Positions 27,881 through 38,402 of a DNA stretch of 64,000 bases are shown here, piece by piece. The stretch's first letter is position 1, and the number at the start of each line of letters is the position of its first letter. The stretch comes from Aurantiochytrium sp. KH105 (taxonomy: Eukaryota; Sar; Bigyra; Thraustochytrida; Thraustochytriidae), in the NCBI GenBank assembly GCA_003116975.1, contig BGKB01000021.1, positions 1 through 64,000 on the forward strand. The letters run 5' to 3'. The translations under genes and the position numbers were made by a program. A model generated the notes under the pieces. The model searched no databases, was not told the DNA's origin, and worked only from the letters and a program-made list of their open reading frames with translations.

Positions 27881-28943
27881 TTTGGCTTTGCAGCAGATCA
27901 CACAGGCAAGGGAAAGGGCACCAAGAAGGGGAAAATACTGCGTTCGGACGCTGTCGAAGGGGTAGCGTGGCGGAGTCTACGTACTCAGTCTCGCCTGAGT
28001 TTGCGCGCCTCCGCCGTGCGTCTCCGCTGCCTGCGCGCTCTGTTTCTTTCTTTTCTACTCTGCTTCAGCTCGAAATCTTGTAAAAACCACCAAGTTGAAG
28101 AAGGAAACACCACAAGACTCGGGTCCAGAAACGCAAATGTCACGCAACGACGGGAGCACCTTTACCAAAAGAATGAGTGACAGATTGCCCATACTAAAGT
28201 CTGCGTAGCGAGAACGATCGCAGCCGCTGCAACAAGAATTTTAATGTTAAAGAGAAAGCCGGGACAAATAGGAAATGCGGCCCTAAGTTTGAAGTTTTTT
28301 TTAAATTTTAATTAATTATTTTTAAAGACCGTCTTTTTATAAGAGCAGGAGCAAAAATATACGGAGATTTGACAGACCCGAAAATCCGCACTTGCGTTTC
28401 GCAGACCGCGGCGAGGACGCCTGGCTTCGGCTTGGCCTGGAGAGCGCGAATCTGGTCTTTTCGAGCCACGAAATTTCGTAGACGGAAAGTTATCGCGTTT
28501 GCGGGCCGCGTGGGGTGGTGGTAATAGGCGCTAATATGGGCAGAGAGTTCCCAGTCGTAATAGGGCAAAGGTAGACGCAAAAGCGCCAAATAAGGTACCA
28601 ATGACTGTTGAAATTCCCAGCATCCTGAACAAGCTCCTGGTGTAGTGAGCGATGACGTCTTGTTCGAGGGACCGCTTTGGGGAGTACACTTGCTAAATGT
28701 GTTTTGTTGTGGCACATTTCTTGGTCCTCGTCGGCCTGGGCGTCATGCTTCAACGAGCGGTGCANTGCGGCGGGCTCGCGGTGCCGCCGCGGGTGTACGG
28801 GCCTTGCTGCCCAGGAAAACCTGTGAGAGGGCGCGCGGTCAAGGGTAGCCTGTGCGCGTGGTTCACGCACGGGCTTGCGCAGGAACAGGGCCATATGGAG
28901 GCAGCTGAAGAGGCGCCGCCGCCGGTTCTGCCGTGTGGATGAT
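27881..28943. other. Intergenic region, partly AT-rich, with one ambiguous base
   Basis: About 1.06 kb. An AT-rich stretch (long T and A runs around 28285-28330) lies between GC-rich flanks. An N is present at 28765. Open frames on both strands from 28490 to 28940 overlap one another and show no known motif. It likely includes the promoter of the gene at 28944. Confidence 0.45.
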
Positions 28944-29807
28944 ATGATGCGCAGCGACCAACCTGAGTACGAAGACGCGAGGGGTTTTGTCACCCCCATT
29001 GCAGACCGCAACCAGCCAGGCTGGGCGCACCGTCCCTCACACGGGAAGCTCTACGGCGAGAAGATCGACATGGAGCCGTGGCGAGCAACTATCCGCGAGA
29101 TCTTCGAGCGAGGTATCCGAGACCAAGGCGCCAAACAGTCCGCTTCACTTATTCTCGAGAGCTTGGAGAAGCACTATCCCTTCAGGATGGACATACCGGG
29201 GGAAGCCGACATCAACACGGAGATCCAACGTCTTTTCAGACTTCAGAAGGAGGGTCGTCCTCTCGACACTCCAGCGGGCCGAGGCATGGACAAGCGCTAC
29301 GTCGCCACCCTTCGAGAAGCTATCGACCAGAATCTGACAAAGGACGAGACCCTCGACTACTTTCGGAGCAAATGGGGCGCCACTGAGGCCGCGTTGACCG
29401 CGCTCGGAGGGCCAAAGCCAAGCAAGTTCCTCCAGGACAAGACCATCATCAACAAGTGGGCACAGATGCGAAGAGCTCGGCAATCCGCTGGCCATGGGCA
29501 AGCAACGCAAAACACGCAAAGCAGCACGCAGAGCAGCACGCAAGGCAGCACGCAAGCAGAGCGTGCTCCCAAGCGGAAGCGCCACCGGCTGGACCCGCGC
29601 TACATCGCAACGCTCCAAGAAGCACTCGAGCAATCCTTGACCACGATGGATGCCCTCCACTTCTTCCGCGAAAAGTGGGGCCAGACCGAGGCAGACTGGA
29701 ATGCGATGCCAGGTGACAAGCCGGCGTTGTTTCCGGAAGACAAGCAGCTCAAGACCAAGCTCGCCAACATGAAGCATGCCCTCAAGAAGCAGAGGTCGGA
29801 GGTTTGA
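28944..29807 (+). CDS. Unrecognised protein with repeated ~65-residue module
   Basis: 287 residues, no known family. A module appears clearly twice. Copy one is DKRYVATLREAIDQNLTKDE, with LDYFRSKWGATEAALTAL and a trailing KTIINKWAQMRR. Copy two is DPRYIATLQEALEQSLTTMD, with LHFFREKWGQTEADWNAM and a trailing KQLKTKLANMKHA. A more degraded copy is at the N-terminus (WRATIREIFERGIRDQGAKQ, with a trailing INTEIQRLFRLQ). Copies are joined by a Gln/Ser/Thr linker with QSSTQ repeats and a basic KRKRHR segment that could be a nuclear signal. The alternating charged helices with a conserved KWG look like a DNA- or protein-binding three-helix module, but no function is claimed. ATG 28944 is the first Met of the frame. 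Confidence 0.6.
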   Translation: MMRSDQPEYEDARGFVTPIADRNQPGWAHRPSHGKLYGEKIDMEPWRATIREIFERGIRDQGAKQSASLILESLEKHYPFRMDIPGEADINTEIQRLFRLQKEGRPLDTPAGRGMDKRYVATLREAIDQNLTKDETLDYFRSKWGATEAALTALGGPKPSKFLQDKTIINKWAQMRRARQSAGHGQATQNTQSSTQSSTQGSTQAERAPKRKRHRLDPRYIATLQEALEQSLTTMDALHFFREKWGQTEADWNAMPGDKPALFPEDKQLKTKLANMKHALKKQRSEV

Positions 29808-31000
29808 CGACTTGCTGACCCCAGACGTAACGATAAACAAAGATAATTCCGATGCATTTGCGCCAATCTCACTTCTACTCCGCTCATGCGGCTCGCCCAC
29901 CGGCCTTGTCGCGCCTTCTACGCCCCCGCAAGGCCCGCACGGACGCTCAGGGGCTCGCAGGTCCCGGTTCTGCCTGCTTGTTCCCTAAGATGCTTCCTGA
30001 TGATTAGCTGCTGATTAGGTCTTTGCCGGGCCGAAGCAATTTTGCAGGGACACCCCGCACGCCCGCGCGCTCCCGGCCGGCGTCCTCCCCCGGGGTCGCG
30101 CGCACGCTGCCGCGGCCGCGCGCCGATCGAGGCAAAGCCGGATGGGTCTGATGCCCAGGAGGCCTTCGATTATGAGGAGACGATCACGTACTTTACTCGC
30201 GAACTCCGTGTTAAAAAAGATGAGGAAGAGAGCGCTGATGGACACAGCTCCTGTCTCAGCTGCTGCTGCACGGAGACGTCCTTTGAGGGTCGCAAGAAAA
30301 CTGAATTGCTGAGCTGATTCTGCAGGAGCTACGATTTACTTTTATTTTTATAACTCAATGCCACTTCCCCCATCAATGACCTTTTGAATCTTTCTTGCCA
30401 TGCCCTCGTAAGTTCCTCTTCGTGGTCTACGCTGGTACTTTCGATTTTCAATGCACTCGTGAACGATGCTGTTCAGCACATCTATCCAGTTCGGGATAAC
30501 ATAGACGCACCCATCTGTGTTCACTGGGCGAGCTCGCAAAATTAGGTCCCCGATCTTTGCTCTGATTTCTCAGGTGAGAACTCAGCTCAGAAAGTCCGCT
30601 ATACATGGACGGTATGTAGCGGAGTTTCTGTTGTTGAAGATGAATGTCAGGGGCGGCGGAGATAGCTTTGGCGTACAACGAGGCCTCGATACTTGTATAG
30701 GAAATTTCTCTCCTCACACGAATACAGAGTTGATCAACTTTATGCACACTGATCCAGTCATCCAACAGAAAAAGGCAGGCGTTGCGTTGCGTCGTTACTC
30801 GTCCATCCTGATACCTCACGATTGGATCGCTTTCCCTCTATGTTCTTGCGCGTCCGATTCATCAGCTTCCGACCAGGCCAAGCAAGCTCGCTGCCACTGC
30901 GCTCAGGCAAGCTGTGCTGCTGCAGGTATGTTAGTTGACCAAACTCGTCCAAACTCGACCAAACCCCAAAAGAGGAGAGCGGCACGAAAGGTGACTTGAG
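29808..31000. other. Region upstream of GDH with a broken open frame
   Basis: About 1.2 kb. It contains a GC-rich hairpin-prone stretch near 29920-30120, then more neutral DNA that holds a broken minus-strand open frame (30348-30819, separate entry). The last ~100 bases are probably the GDH promoter/5' UTR. Confidence 0.45.
30348..30819 (-). pseudogene. Broken open frame of unknown origin
   Basis: On the minus strand, a frame from ~30819 (RYQDGRVTTQRNACLFLLDDW, then EASLYAKAISAAPDIH and LRYIPSMYSGLSELSSHLRN) appears to continue in another frame near 30555-30575 as RAKIGDLILRARPVNTDGCV. That second frame goes on through YVIPNWIDVLNSIVHECIEN to a TAA near 30348. The composition is protein-like and unlike the repeat-derived frames elsewhere. 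One frame change and a stop upstream (TAG near 30840) suggest a degraded gene or an element fragment. I do not recognise the family. Confidence 0.35.
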
Positions 31001-33262
31001 ATGCTCGCGCGCGCGGGGACACGGCTGGTGCGCGGCGCGGCCGTGGGCGGCGGGGCAAGGGCCGCACGCGGCGTCCCCGTGGCGACGCCGCGTCTGGTGG
31101 CGCGAGCGTTCACGACCGGACCTGGCGAGGGTGGCGGCGGGACGCGCAGCAACCAGGGGCAGCGGCTATCTTCGCTTAAGAAGAACCGCAAGAAGGCGCG
31201 GCTTCCTGGCGCGGCGCAGCGTGAGGCGGCCGCGTCGGCAGAAGCGTCCTCGCCTGCAGACCGCTCGCCTTCGGCAACATCGACACCGGTGGTCGAGATA
31301 GAGCCGCCCCTTGTCAAAACCGTCGACTACGCCAATGATAAGGACCCCAACGCACGAGGCGAGGATGGTCCGCACATGCACGCCGCCCCTCGTACGCCCG
31401 CAATCGATGCCGAGACGCCCGAGGAGGAAGCTGACCCCGGGACATCAAGGCATCTTAAGCGTAAATCCTCCACGGGCAAGAACGACGCCAACGCGCCGGG
31501 GTTAAACGGGTCTAGCCCGTCGTCCACTGCCGGGCAAGAAGACCGCGACGCAGAGCCGCCGGCTACGCCCAAACAGCGTCTTCCACAACGACAGCCTTCC
31601 AGGCGATGGACGCGAATGCAGAGGGTCGGATCTCTGACAGATGCGCTCTGGCGCGATAACGAGAAAGTGAGCGCACGCCGGGAAGTGATGCGTCGCGCGG
31701 CGTCCCTCAAGGAGGAGTTGTGGTTCGACGATGACGAGCATCACAACAAGTATGGTGCAGAGGGAATTAGCCAGGACGAGCAGTATCTGCCATTACGAGG
31801 CGCCAAGAAGGACGGTTTTGGACCGGTAAAGAACGTCGGCCAGGAACCTCGCTTTTTGGAAATGGTCAAGCTTTTCTTTGACCGTGCCGCACAGTACACG
31901 GACATTGATCCGGGTATGCTCGAGTACATGCGCGGTTCGCATGCTGTGTACCGCGTGAGTTTCCCCTTTCAGCGGTCTGACGGCTCAGTGGAGGTCATTA
32001 TGGGCTACCGGGCGCATCACAACTCGCACACGACGCCGCTCAAGGGCGGCATTCGTTTTTCAGAGTCCGTAGATCTGCAAGAGATCGAGGCGCTCGCCGC
32101 GCTCATGACGTTTAAAAGCGCCGTGGTCAACGTTCCTTTTGGCGGTGCCAAGGGAGGCGTCCGCATTAATCCGCACGACTACTCGGAGGATGAGCTTGAG
32201 CGCATCACGCGTCGCTTCACGTGCGAGCTCGCGTCTTCGGGATTTCTTGGTCCATCCATTGACGTTCCGGCCCCAGACTTGGGCACGGGCCCGAAGGAGA
32301 TGAGCTGGATTGCTGACACGTATGCGACAATTTATGGGGACAATGATGTAAACAGCTATGCCTGTGTAACAGGCAAACCAGCGAGTTTCGGAGGCATTGC
32401 CGGCCGTCTCGAGGCAACGGGACTCGGCGTATATTTTGGTGTGCGCGAGTTTCTCAGCCAGCGCCTCCTCATGAAGCGCGCGGGACTTACGCCCGGGGTT
32501 GCGGGAAAGACGTTTATCATCCAGGGCTTTGGCAATGTGGGATTTTTCGCGGCCAAGAACATTTACGAGAACGGGGGCCACATTATTGGTGTATCGGAGA
32601 TGAACAGTGGGATCTATTCTTCGCAAGGGTTCAATCCTTCTGAGCTCTTGGCCTATGTGAAGGAGAATGATTCGTTGCGCGGCTTTCCAGGCGCGGAACG
32701 TGTCTTTCGTTCGCACGAGGTGTCTAAGATCCTGGATATGGAGTGCGACGTCTTGATTCCAGCAGCCTTTCAGAAGCAGATCACGAGCGAGAATGCCTCT
32801 CGCATCAATGCCAAGATTGTTTGCGAGGCTGCCAACGGTCCTGTGACGCCGTACGCAGAGGACATTCTGGAGAGCCGCGGCATTGCGGTTGTCCCAGACT
32901 TAATTCTCAATGCCGGAGGCGTCACCGTCTCTTACTTTGAGTGGCTCAAAAATCTTTCACATGTGCGTTTTGGCCGGCTGACGCGCCGTTTCGAGGAGCA
33001 GTCCAAGGACCTCATGCTGCAGGCCATGACATACGAAGGGCGCGCCCTGGACCTTGCGCCGCGGCGGCGCAGCAACATCATTAAGGGCCCTGCTGAGATT
33101 GACATTGTCCGTTCAGGTCTCGAGGAGGCCATGACGACTGCTTGCGAGGAGACTATGGCAACGAGCCGTTTCCACGGGTGCAACTTGCGCACGGCTGCTT
33201 ACATTAATGCTCTCAACAAGATTCAGAGCTCGTACGAGAATGCGGGCAATCTCTTTAGCTGA
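31001..33262 (+). CDS. Mitochondrial glutamate dehydrogenase with long N-terminal extension
   Basis: Oxidative deamination of glutamate to 2-oxoglutarate (or the reverse). 753 residues. Residues 1-36 are Arg/Ala-rich and lack acidic residues, like a mitochondrial presequence. Residues ~40-285 are a low-complexity, charged extension with two WxD-type motifs (SLTDALWRDNEK, SLKEELWFDDDE). The catalytic core starts near 288: HNSHTTPLKGGIRFSESV (glutamate binding), NVPFGGAKGGVRINP (catalytic Lys near 383), and PSIDVPAPDLGTGPKEMSWI. The Rossmann domain follows (FIIQGFGNVGFFAAKNI; the residue after strand 2 reads VSEMN) and CEAANGPVTPYAEDIL. The class matches hexameric GDH of the animal type. No antenna insertion is obvious. 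ATG 31001 begins the presequence. No introns. Confidence 0.92.
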   Translation: MLARAGTRLVRGAAVGGGARAARGVPVATPRLVARAFTTGPGEGGGGTRSNQGQRLSSLKKNRKKARLPGAAQREAAASAEASSPADRSPSATSTPVVEIEPPLVKTVDYANDKDPNARGEDGPHMHAAPRTPAIDAETPEEEADPGTSRHLKRKSSTGKNDANAPGLNGSSPSSTAGQEDRDAEPPATPKQRLPQRQPSRRWTRMQRVGSLTDALWRDNEKVSARREVMRRAASLKEELWFDDDEHHNKYGAEGISQDEQYLPLRGAKKDGFGPVKNVGQEPRFLEMVKLFFDRAAQYTDIDPGMLEYMRGSHAVYRVSFPFQRSDGSVEVIMGYRAHHNSHTTPLKGGIRFSESVDLQEIEALAALMTFKSAVVNVPFGGAKGGVRINPHDYSEDELERITRRFTCELASSGFLGPSIDVPAPDLGTGPKEMSWIADTYATIYGDNDVNSYACVTGKPASFGGIAGRLEATGLGVYFGVREFLSQRLLMKRAGLTPGVAGKTFIIQGFGNVGFFAAKNIYENGGHIIGVSEMNSGIYSSQGFNPSELLAYVKENDSLRGFPGAERVFRSHEVSKILDMECDVLIPAAFQKQITSENASRINAKIVCEAANGPVTPYAEDILESRGIAVVPDLILNAGGVTVSYFEWLKNLSHVRFGRLTRRFEEQSKDLMLQAMTYEGRALDLAPRRRSNIIKGPAEIDIVRSGLEEAMTTACEETMATSRFHGCNLRTAAYINALNKIQSSYENAGNLFS

Positions 33263-33700
33263 TAGGTCTCTCTCTCTCTTCTTCACATATTCCCTCCTCC
33301 TTTCTTTTTATACTCGATTCACATGGTCAGGTGCTCAATTTCAAGGGCGGAATCCATTCGGGTCACGACCTTGCTGGCGCCCACAAACATGTGAATAATC
33401 TTTGTCCTGGTGTGCTTTCATTCATCACTTCCCTCTCTTTGCCCGCCAGTGATTGATGGATTAATTTTGACAGTGAATGAATGAATGAATGAATGTTTGG
33501 GTTGTAAAAATAAATTACTTTTCATGGCTTTGACAAAGGCTCTTTGCTTTGATTTTCTAGTCTTTCCGAAGAAAGGACTCTTGGCTTGATCGTAGGTAGT
33601 ACCACATGATCTGCCATGGCATGCCAATGTCAAAGGGTAGGAAAGATTACATAGATATAGTGTTACTAAGTGCAGCAACAAGGCGAGAGGGCGATCCTCT
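33263..33700. other. Convergent 3' intergenic region (GDH / His-rich protein)
   Basis: About 440 bases with a short GAAT tetranucleotide tract (~33475-33496). No gene seen. Confidence 0.5.
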
Positions 33701-35983
33701 TCAGATGACCATGACGCCAGAGTGCGGCACAGGAGCTGGTGGGGTAGACACCAGGTTGGTGACAGCGCAAGGGGCAGACTGGGAAGCCATGCGTGTGGCC
33801 GAGACGGACACATGCGCACTTGATGACGTCTCGGATAGTTGCGAATCATCTTCTTGCTGGTCAACGTCGTTCGACTCCCGACTCTTTTCGGGATCTTCGG
33901 TGGGACGCTGGAAGCAAAGGAGTGTTGCGCGTGCGACGGGATCGGCACTAAGACAAGGAGCCTCGGTACCAACCTCGACACAGCCGAGAAGCTCGCCAGA
34001 ATCACTAATGACAGAGCAAACGCCAAAGTGAACGTGCTTGGCCTCGATGCACTCGAGGGACTTCTTTTTATGTGCGTGGAGGCCGCGTTGGGAGCGAGAC
34101 GGGCCACACGAGGTGTGTTTCAGAATGGACTTGAGCTCGGGCTTGTCGGCCTTTTTGGCAAAGATCTGACGCCAGGCGCCGAGTTTCTTCCAGAGCGAGT
34201 CCGCGCCGTGCGGGGTCGTGCGCATATAGGTAGCAGAAGTATCAATCAGACGCGGGGCACTACGACTGTGACGGCGCGGGCAGCCGTGTCCGCTCCGACC
34301 GTGATGGTTTCCGTAGTGGTGGTGCCGTTTATGATGACCATGATGATGGTGACGCCTGCGGTGCTGGTGCTGGTGATGACCGGAGCACGTGCGACGGCAG
34401 TCATGGTGCGTGTGGCGATGGCTGCCGCTGCTGCCACCACTGGAGGTGCTACCACGGCGACGACGGGGACGAGGGGGTTCATGAGACCGTGAGCGACGGC
34501 GGCAGTGATGACTGTGCGCCCTACGCCCGGAGCCAGCGCCGCCGCTGCTGCTGCGATGCACGAGGAGATGGTCGCTTCGCGCAGACCTGGACGACGCATT
34601 GAAGGAACCGCCCGAATTGGCGGTGGCGCGAGACTTGCCCGAGTCTGCGGACGAGGAGCTCGTGGTCGAGCTCCCGCAGGAATCGAGATCGGCGAGATCC
34701 CCAATGCCAAAGGTGGCGCACACGCGACTCCAGAAGGAGCGACGGCGTGGCGAGGTCAGCGAGCGGGCAGAAGTATCGGCCGAGGAGGGCATAGGCGCAG
34801 GTGCAAAGGGCTCCGAGTCCTCCGCGACGCCTTCCAAGGGCGCACTGGTGAACTCGGGAGAGGACTGCGCACGACCTGTGTCTTGGACGCGCGGCGCGGC
34901 AACGTCCTCGGGCAGATTCTTCCGAGGAGATTGGTTGCGCTCGAGCAGTGAAGTTTGCAGCGTTTTCTTCTTCTTCTTTTCGTCGTCGTTGTCATCGTCA
35001 TCTCCTTCGGCGGCAAAGTTGTCGACGACGGGGCAGTCGAGCTTGGGTGGTGACTTTTGGAGATGAGCGCGCATGGTTGATTCGAGCGCGGGAACTTGGA
35101 GGTTTTTGCGAGCCTGGTAGTATTTGCTGCGCAGGTATGTGCTACTCGTGGATCGCGCGCGGTGGTCCGAGTGCGCGTTTTCGTCATCAGGGTTCATAAG
35201 ATAGGCCACGAGGGCGATGCCTGCGGGGTCGTTGCCGGTGATGTCGAGAAGCGCGTTTTCAAGTTCTTGGGGTGGAATAAGTTTGGCGCTTTCTGCAAGC
35301 GCAAAGACGAGGGACTCGCGCAGGACGTGGGCGTCGGATGCGAGCGAGACCGAGGACGAGTGGACTTTCGAGGCGCGAATGTGGCCGAGGATGACGTTTG
35401 CGGGCAGGGAGTCAATGTGCCGACGGAGGGCCCTGCTCGAGGAGATGGCGTGCGAGGGTGAGCGCACGGCATTGGCGCCTGCGGTGGTCGTTGAGGAGGT
35501 TGTTGTTGTTGTTGTTGTTGTTGTCGTCGTCATGGGCGTGTCCGTTGCTACGGTGTCAAGAAGGGCGTCTTCTTCTTCGGTCGTTGCTGCGACCACAGCG
35601 CGCTCTCCTTCTTCTTGTTCTAGTTTGACTGCTAGGTTTTGTTGTTCTGCTTCGTCGTCGGAGCCCAGGGTCTTGGACTCTTCGAGCTGGTCGAAGTCGG
35701 CCATGTTGACCGAGGCGTGCTCCGGGTGGTACTTTTGCGGCTCGCCGCCGGTCGGAGCCCAGTGCTGCTGCTGGTGCGGCTGGGGCGACTGCGGCGTCTG
35801 CTGGTGCGGCTCGCGCGGCTCGCGCGGCTCGCGCGGGTCTGCGTGCGCGGGGTCGCGGCCGGCGTCGCCGCCGCCCTGCGTGCGCAGCCGCGGCAGCAGG
35901 CCCAGTCGGTCTGGCGGCTCTTGCGCGCCCTCCTCGCCGCTCCGGCTCTGCTGCGCGTGCGCGTGCTCCTCGCCCGCGCCCAT
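33701..35983 (-). CDS. Low-complexity His/Ser-rich protein with RVxF-like motif, unknown function
   Basis: 760 residues, unrecognised. The N-terminal 90 residues are Pro/Gln/His/Glu-rich, then an acidic region containing a polythreonine stretch. A predicted helical segment (LPANVILGHIRASKVHSSS) is followed by ELENALLDITGNDPAGIALV, which may be the only folded part. The middle has KKKKK and Ser runs, then a His-rich/RS-like tract (residues ~530-600, HHHHGHHKRHHHYGNHHG). Near the C-terminus, PELKSILKHTSC is followed by AKHVHFGVCSV, an SILK...(K)xVxF pair reminiscent of PP1-docking proteins. ATG 35983 is preferred; 35704 is a possible internal start. The upstream frame is from a CAGA repeat and is excluded. 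Coding is supported by codon-phase coherence over 2.2 kb, but domains are absent. Confidence 0.55.
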   Translation of the reverse strand: MGAGEEHAHAQQSRSGEEGAQEPPDRLGLLPRLRTQGGGDAGRDPAHADPREPREPREPHQQTPQSPQPHQQQHWAPTGGEPQKYHPEHASVNMADFDQLEESKTLGSDDEAEQQNLAVKLEQEEGERAVVAATTEEEDALLDTVATDTPMTTTTTTTTTTTSSTTTAGANAVRSPSHAISSSRALRRHIDSLPANVILGHIRASKVHSSSVSLASDAHVLRESLVFALAESAKLIPPQELENALLDITGNDPAGIALVAYLMNPDDENAHSDHRARSTSSTYLRSKYYQARKNLQVPALESTMRAHLQKSPPKLDCPVVDNFAAEGDDDDNDDEKKKKKTLQTSLLERNQSPRKNLPEDVAAPRVQDTGRAQSSPEFTSAPLEGVAEDSEPFAPAPMPSSADTSARSLTSPRRRSFWSRVCATFGIGDLADLDSCGSSTTSSSSADSGKSRATANSGGSFNASSRSARSDHLLVHRSSSGGAGSGRRAHSHHCRRRSRSHEPPRPRRRRGSTSSGGSSGSHRHTHHDCRRTCSGHHQHQHRRRHHHHGHHKRHHHYGNHHGRSGHGCPRRHSRSAPRLIDTSATYMRTTPHGADSLWKKLGAWRQIFAKKADKPELKSILKHTSCGPSRSQRGLHAHKKKSLECIEAKHVHFGVCSVISDSGELLGCVEVGTEAPCLSADPVARATLLCFQRPTEDPEKSRESNDVDQQEDDSQLSETSSSAHVSVSATRMASQSAPCAVTNLVSTPPAPVPHSGVMVI

Positions 35984-36221
35984 GCTCGCGGCTGCCGCCT
36001 CGCCGTGCAGCTGCGCGTCTGCCTGCGCGTGTGTCTGCCCGCGCGTCTGCCTGCCTCTGCTGCTGCAGCCGCGTCCCTGCCTGCCTGCTGCCTGCTGCCT
36101 GCCTGCCCACGCGGCGCGCGGCTGCTCCGGCTCGGGCTCTGCCCGCTCCGCTCTGCGCCGCCTCGAGCCGCGTCGCGCCGGGGGAGAGGCCCCAGAGAGA
36201 CAGAGAGAGAGAGACACAGAC

Positions 36222-36291
<70 letters not shown>
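36222..36291. repeat. (CAGA)n microsatellite
   Basis: About 17 near-perfect CAGA units, directly upstream of the His-rich gene start. Confidence 0.9.
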
Positions 36292-36419
36292 GCGAGGCGT
36301 GACGGCGGCGGACTCCGGGAGAGCGGCGGAAGAGGAAGAGGAAGAGGAAGAGGAAGGCAGGCAGGCAGGCAGGAAGGAGGAAGGAAGAGCGGCGGAAGAA
36401 AGGCGAGAAGGAAAAAGGA

Positions 36420-36455
<36 letters not shown>

Positions 36456-38340
36456 AGGGAAGAAAGCAGGGAGCTTTGTTTGGAGGGCCGGAGGAGCGAG
36501 GGGGGCAGCGGCCGAGACAGCGCTCCTCGAGCGGGGAAAGAAAGACGGAGACATTCTATTCATGCATGCATGCATGAAGGAAAGGCACGCATGCACAGCA
36601 TCGGCAGGCGGGAAGGGAAGAACCCGGCCCGTGCCGGCAACGAGCCCCGCGGCATCGCAGTGCAGCGTAGCGTAGCGTGCGTAGCGTAGCGGCCACTTGC
36701 ACTTGCACTTGCGCTCTCTCTCTGTGCCCGCCCTGCGCTCGCGCTCTCCTCCCTCCGCCTCACTCCAGCAGCCGTGGCAGCAGTGCAGCCGCGACGTCGC
36801 CGCCTGCCGGTCCGTTCGCGGGCGCCGGCGTCGCAGCTCGCAGTCGCGGTCGCGGTCGCGCGCACAGCTCAGAAGGGCGCGGGAGGACCGGGAGGCAGGC
36901 AGGAAGGCAGGCAGGCAGGGCGGGCGGTGCAGGGAGGGAGAGGCGAGGGAGTAAGAAAGCAGCGAAGGGAGGGAGGGAGGGAGCAGGCACGCGTCCACCT
37001 GGGCGGAGGCCGGCAGCGAGGCGGGCGGGCTGAATCGCCTCGTCGTTGGGCTCGCCGCCGCGTCGGCCGCCGCGTCGGCCTCCTGCCGCCACCGCGCGCG
37101 CGGGCTCGCGCGGGCTCGAGCCAGCGCGCCGCGGCCGCCTCCCTCGCTGCTCACCTCCGTGGCGCGCAGGCAGGCAGCCAGGCAGACGCTCGCTGCAGGG
37201 CGGCAGGCGCGCAGCAGCAGGCAGGCGCGCACGCAGGCTGCGCAGCAAGCAAACAAGCACTTCGTCGCGCGGTGCGTCGCCGCAGTGCAAGGCAGCAAGG
37301 CCAGCAAGTAGAAGGGACAAGATGAAGCATAATCAAGGACTTGACAATAGCCACAGCAACAACAACAACCGGCGGGGCTTTTCGTTCACGTGTGCGCGGG
37401 GTGTGCGTGTGCTGCGCTGCGCTGCGCTGCGCTGCGCTGTGCATGTAGTACGTAGCGGTTAGTATCTATCTGCCAAGGTGGCCCAGGCTGGCCGTCATCC
37501 CCCGGCTTCTTGCTTCTTGCGCCCTCCCTCCCTCGTCTTCGCTTTCAGAGCGGCGAGGCTCCATTCAGACACGCCCCTGTTTCTCGTGGCCGAACCGCCC
37601 CAAGGCCCGCCGCGCCTCCTTTCTCGCGACCTTGAACGCCAGCTTCGCTTGCCGGGCGCGCGCCCACGTGCGACCACGTTCCGCAGGCCCGCCGCTGTGG
37701 CCTGCTGCACTGCTGTGTCCCGAGAGCGGGCCCGCCCCCTCCTCTCCTCTGGCTGCTCTGCTCTGCTCTCTGCAGCTGCTGCTGCTCTCTCTGCTCTCGG
37801 CGCGGCCCTGCTGCACTGCCAGCTGCTGCTGCTGATCCCTCTCGCGGCCGCCGGCGATCCAGGATCCACCCCTCCCCCCCTTTTCCTCTCCGGATGGCGG
37901 CAAAGGAGGAGAGCGGGCCCAAGCTCCCGCTCCCGCGCTCTCTCTCTGCGCTCTCCGGCCCGGCCCTCTGGGGACAGCGGCATGGCCCGCATCGCGCCGC
38001 ACAGCAGAGCAGAGCAGAAAGAGAGACAGGGCCAGCGCAGCTGCATGCTACAGCTAGAGCATGCTACAGCTAGAGCTGCAGCTGCAGCCATGGCAGGTCG
38101 CAGAGCGCTCGGTTGCTTGCCCGGCGGCTGTCGTTGGCGCAGCGACGACGACGTCGCCGAGGGAGGGCCATCATGGCGCCGAAGGGTACAGCGTAACCCC
38201 CCGAGGACTGACTGACTGAATGGTGCGGAACGTTACGATCGATTCGCGCAAGCCGGGACTTGGCAAGCATGCGCGCATGCGGCAGGGACGGACGCGCTGC
38301 GGTTCGCGGTAGCCACCACCGGCCGACCCACTCGACACGA

Positions 38341-38402
38341 CGGGAGGACGCGAGGACGCGAGGACGCGAGGACGCGAGGACGCGAGGACGCGAGGACGCG
38401 AG
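38341..38402. repeat. 8-bp minisatellite GAGGACGC
   Basis: Seven to eight consecutive copies of the 8-bp unit GAGGACGC. Because 8 is not a multiple of 3, the translated repeat is 8 residues (EDARTRGR), which explains a spurious open frame here. Confidence 0.85.

Noticed and set aside
35556-37307. 583-codon minus-strand frame overlapping the His-rich gene start and the CAGA repeat
   Set aside because: Composed of Ala/Arg/Leu/Ser repeat translation; in conflict with the better-supported frame 33701-35983.
37478-38215. 245-codon plus-strand frame
   Set aside because: Low complexity, overlapped by three other frames on both strands, no motif.
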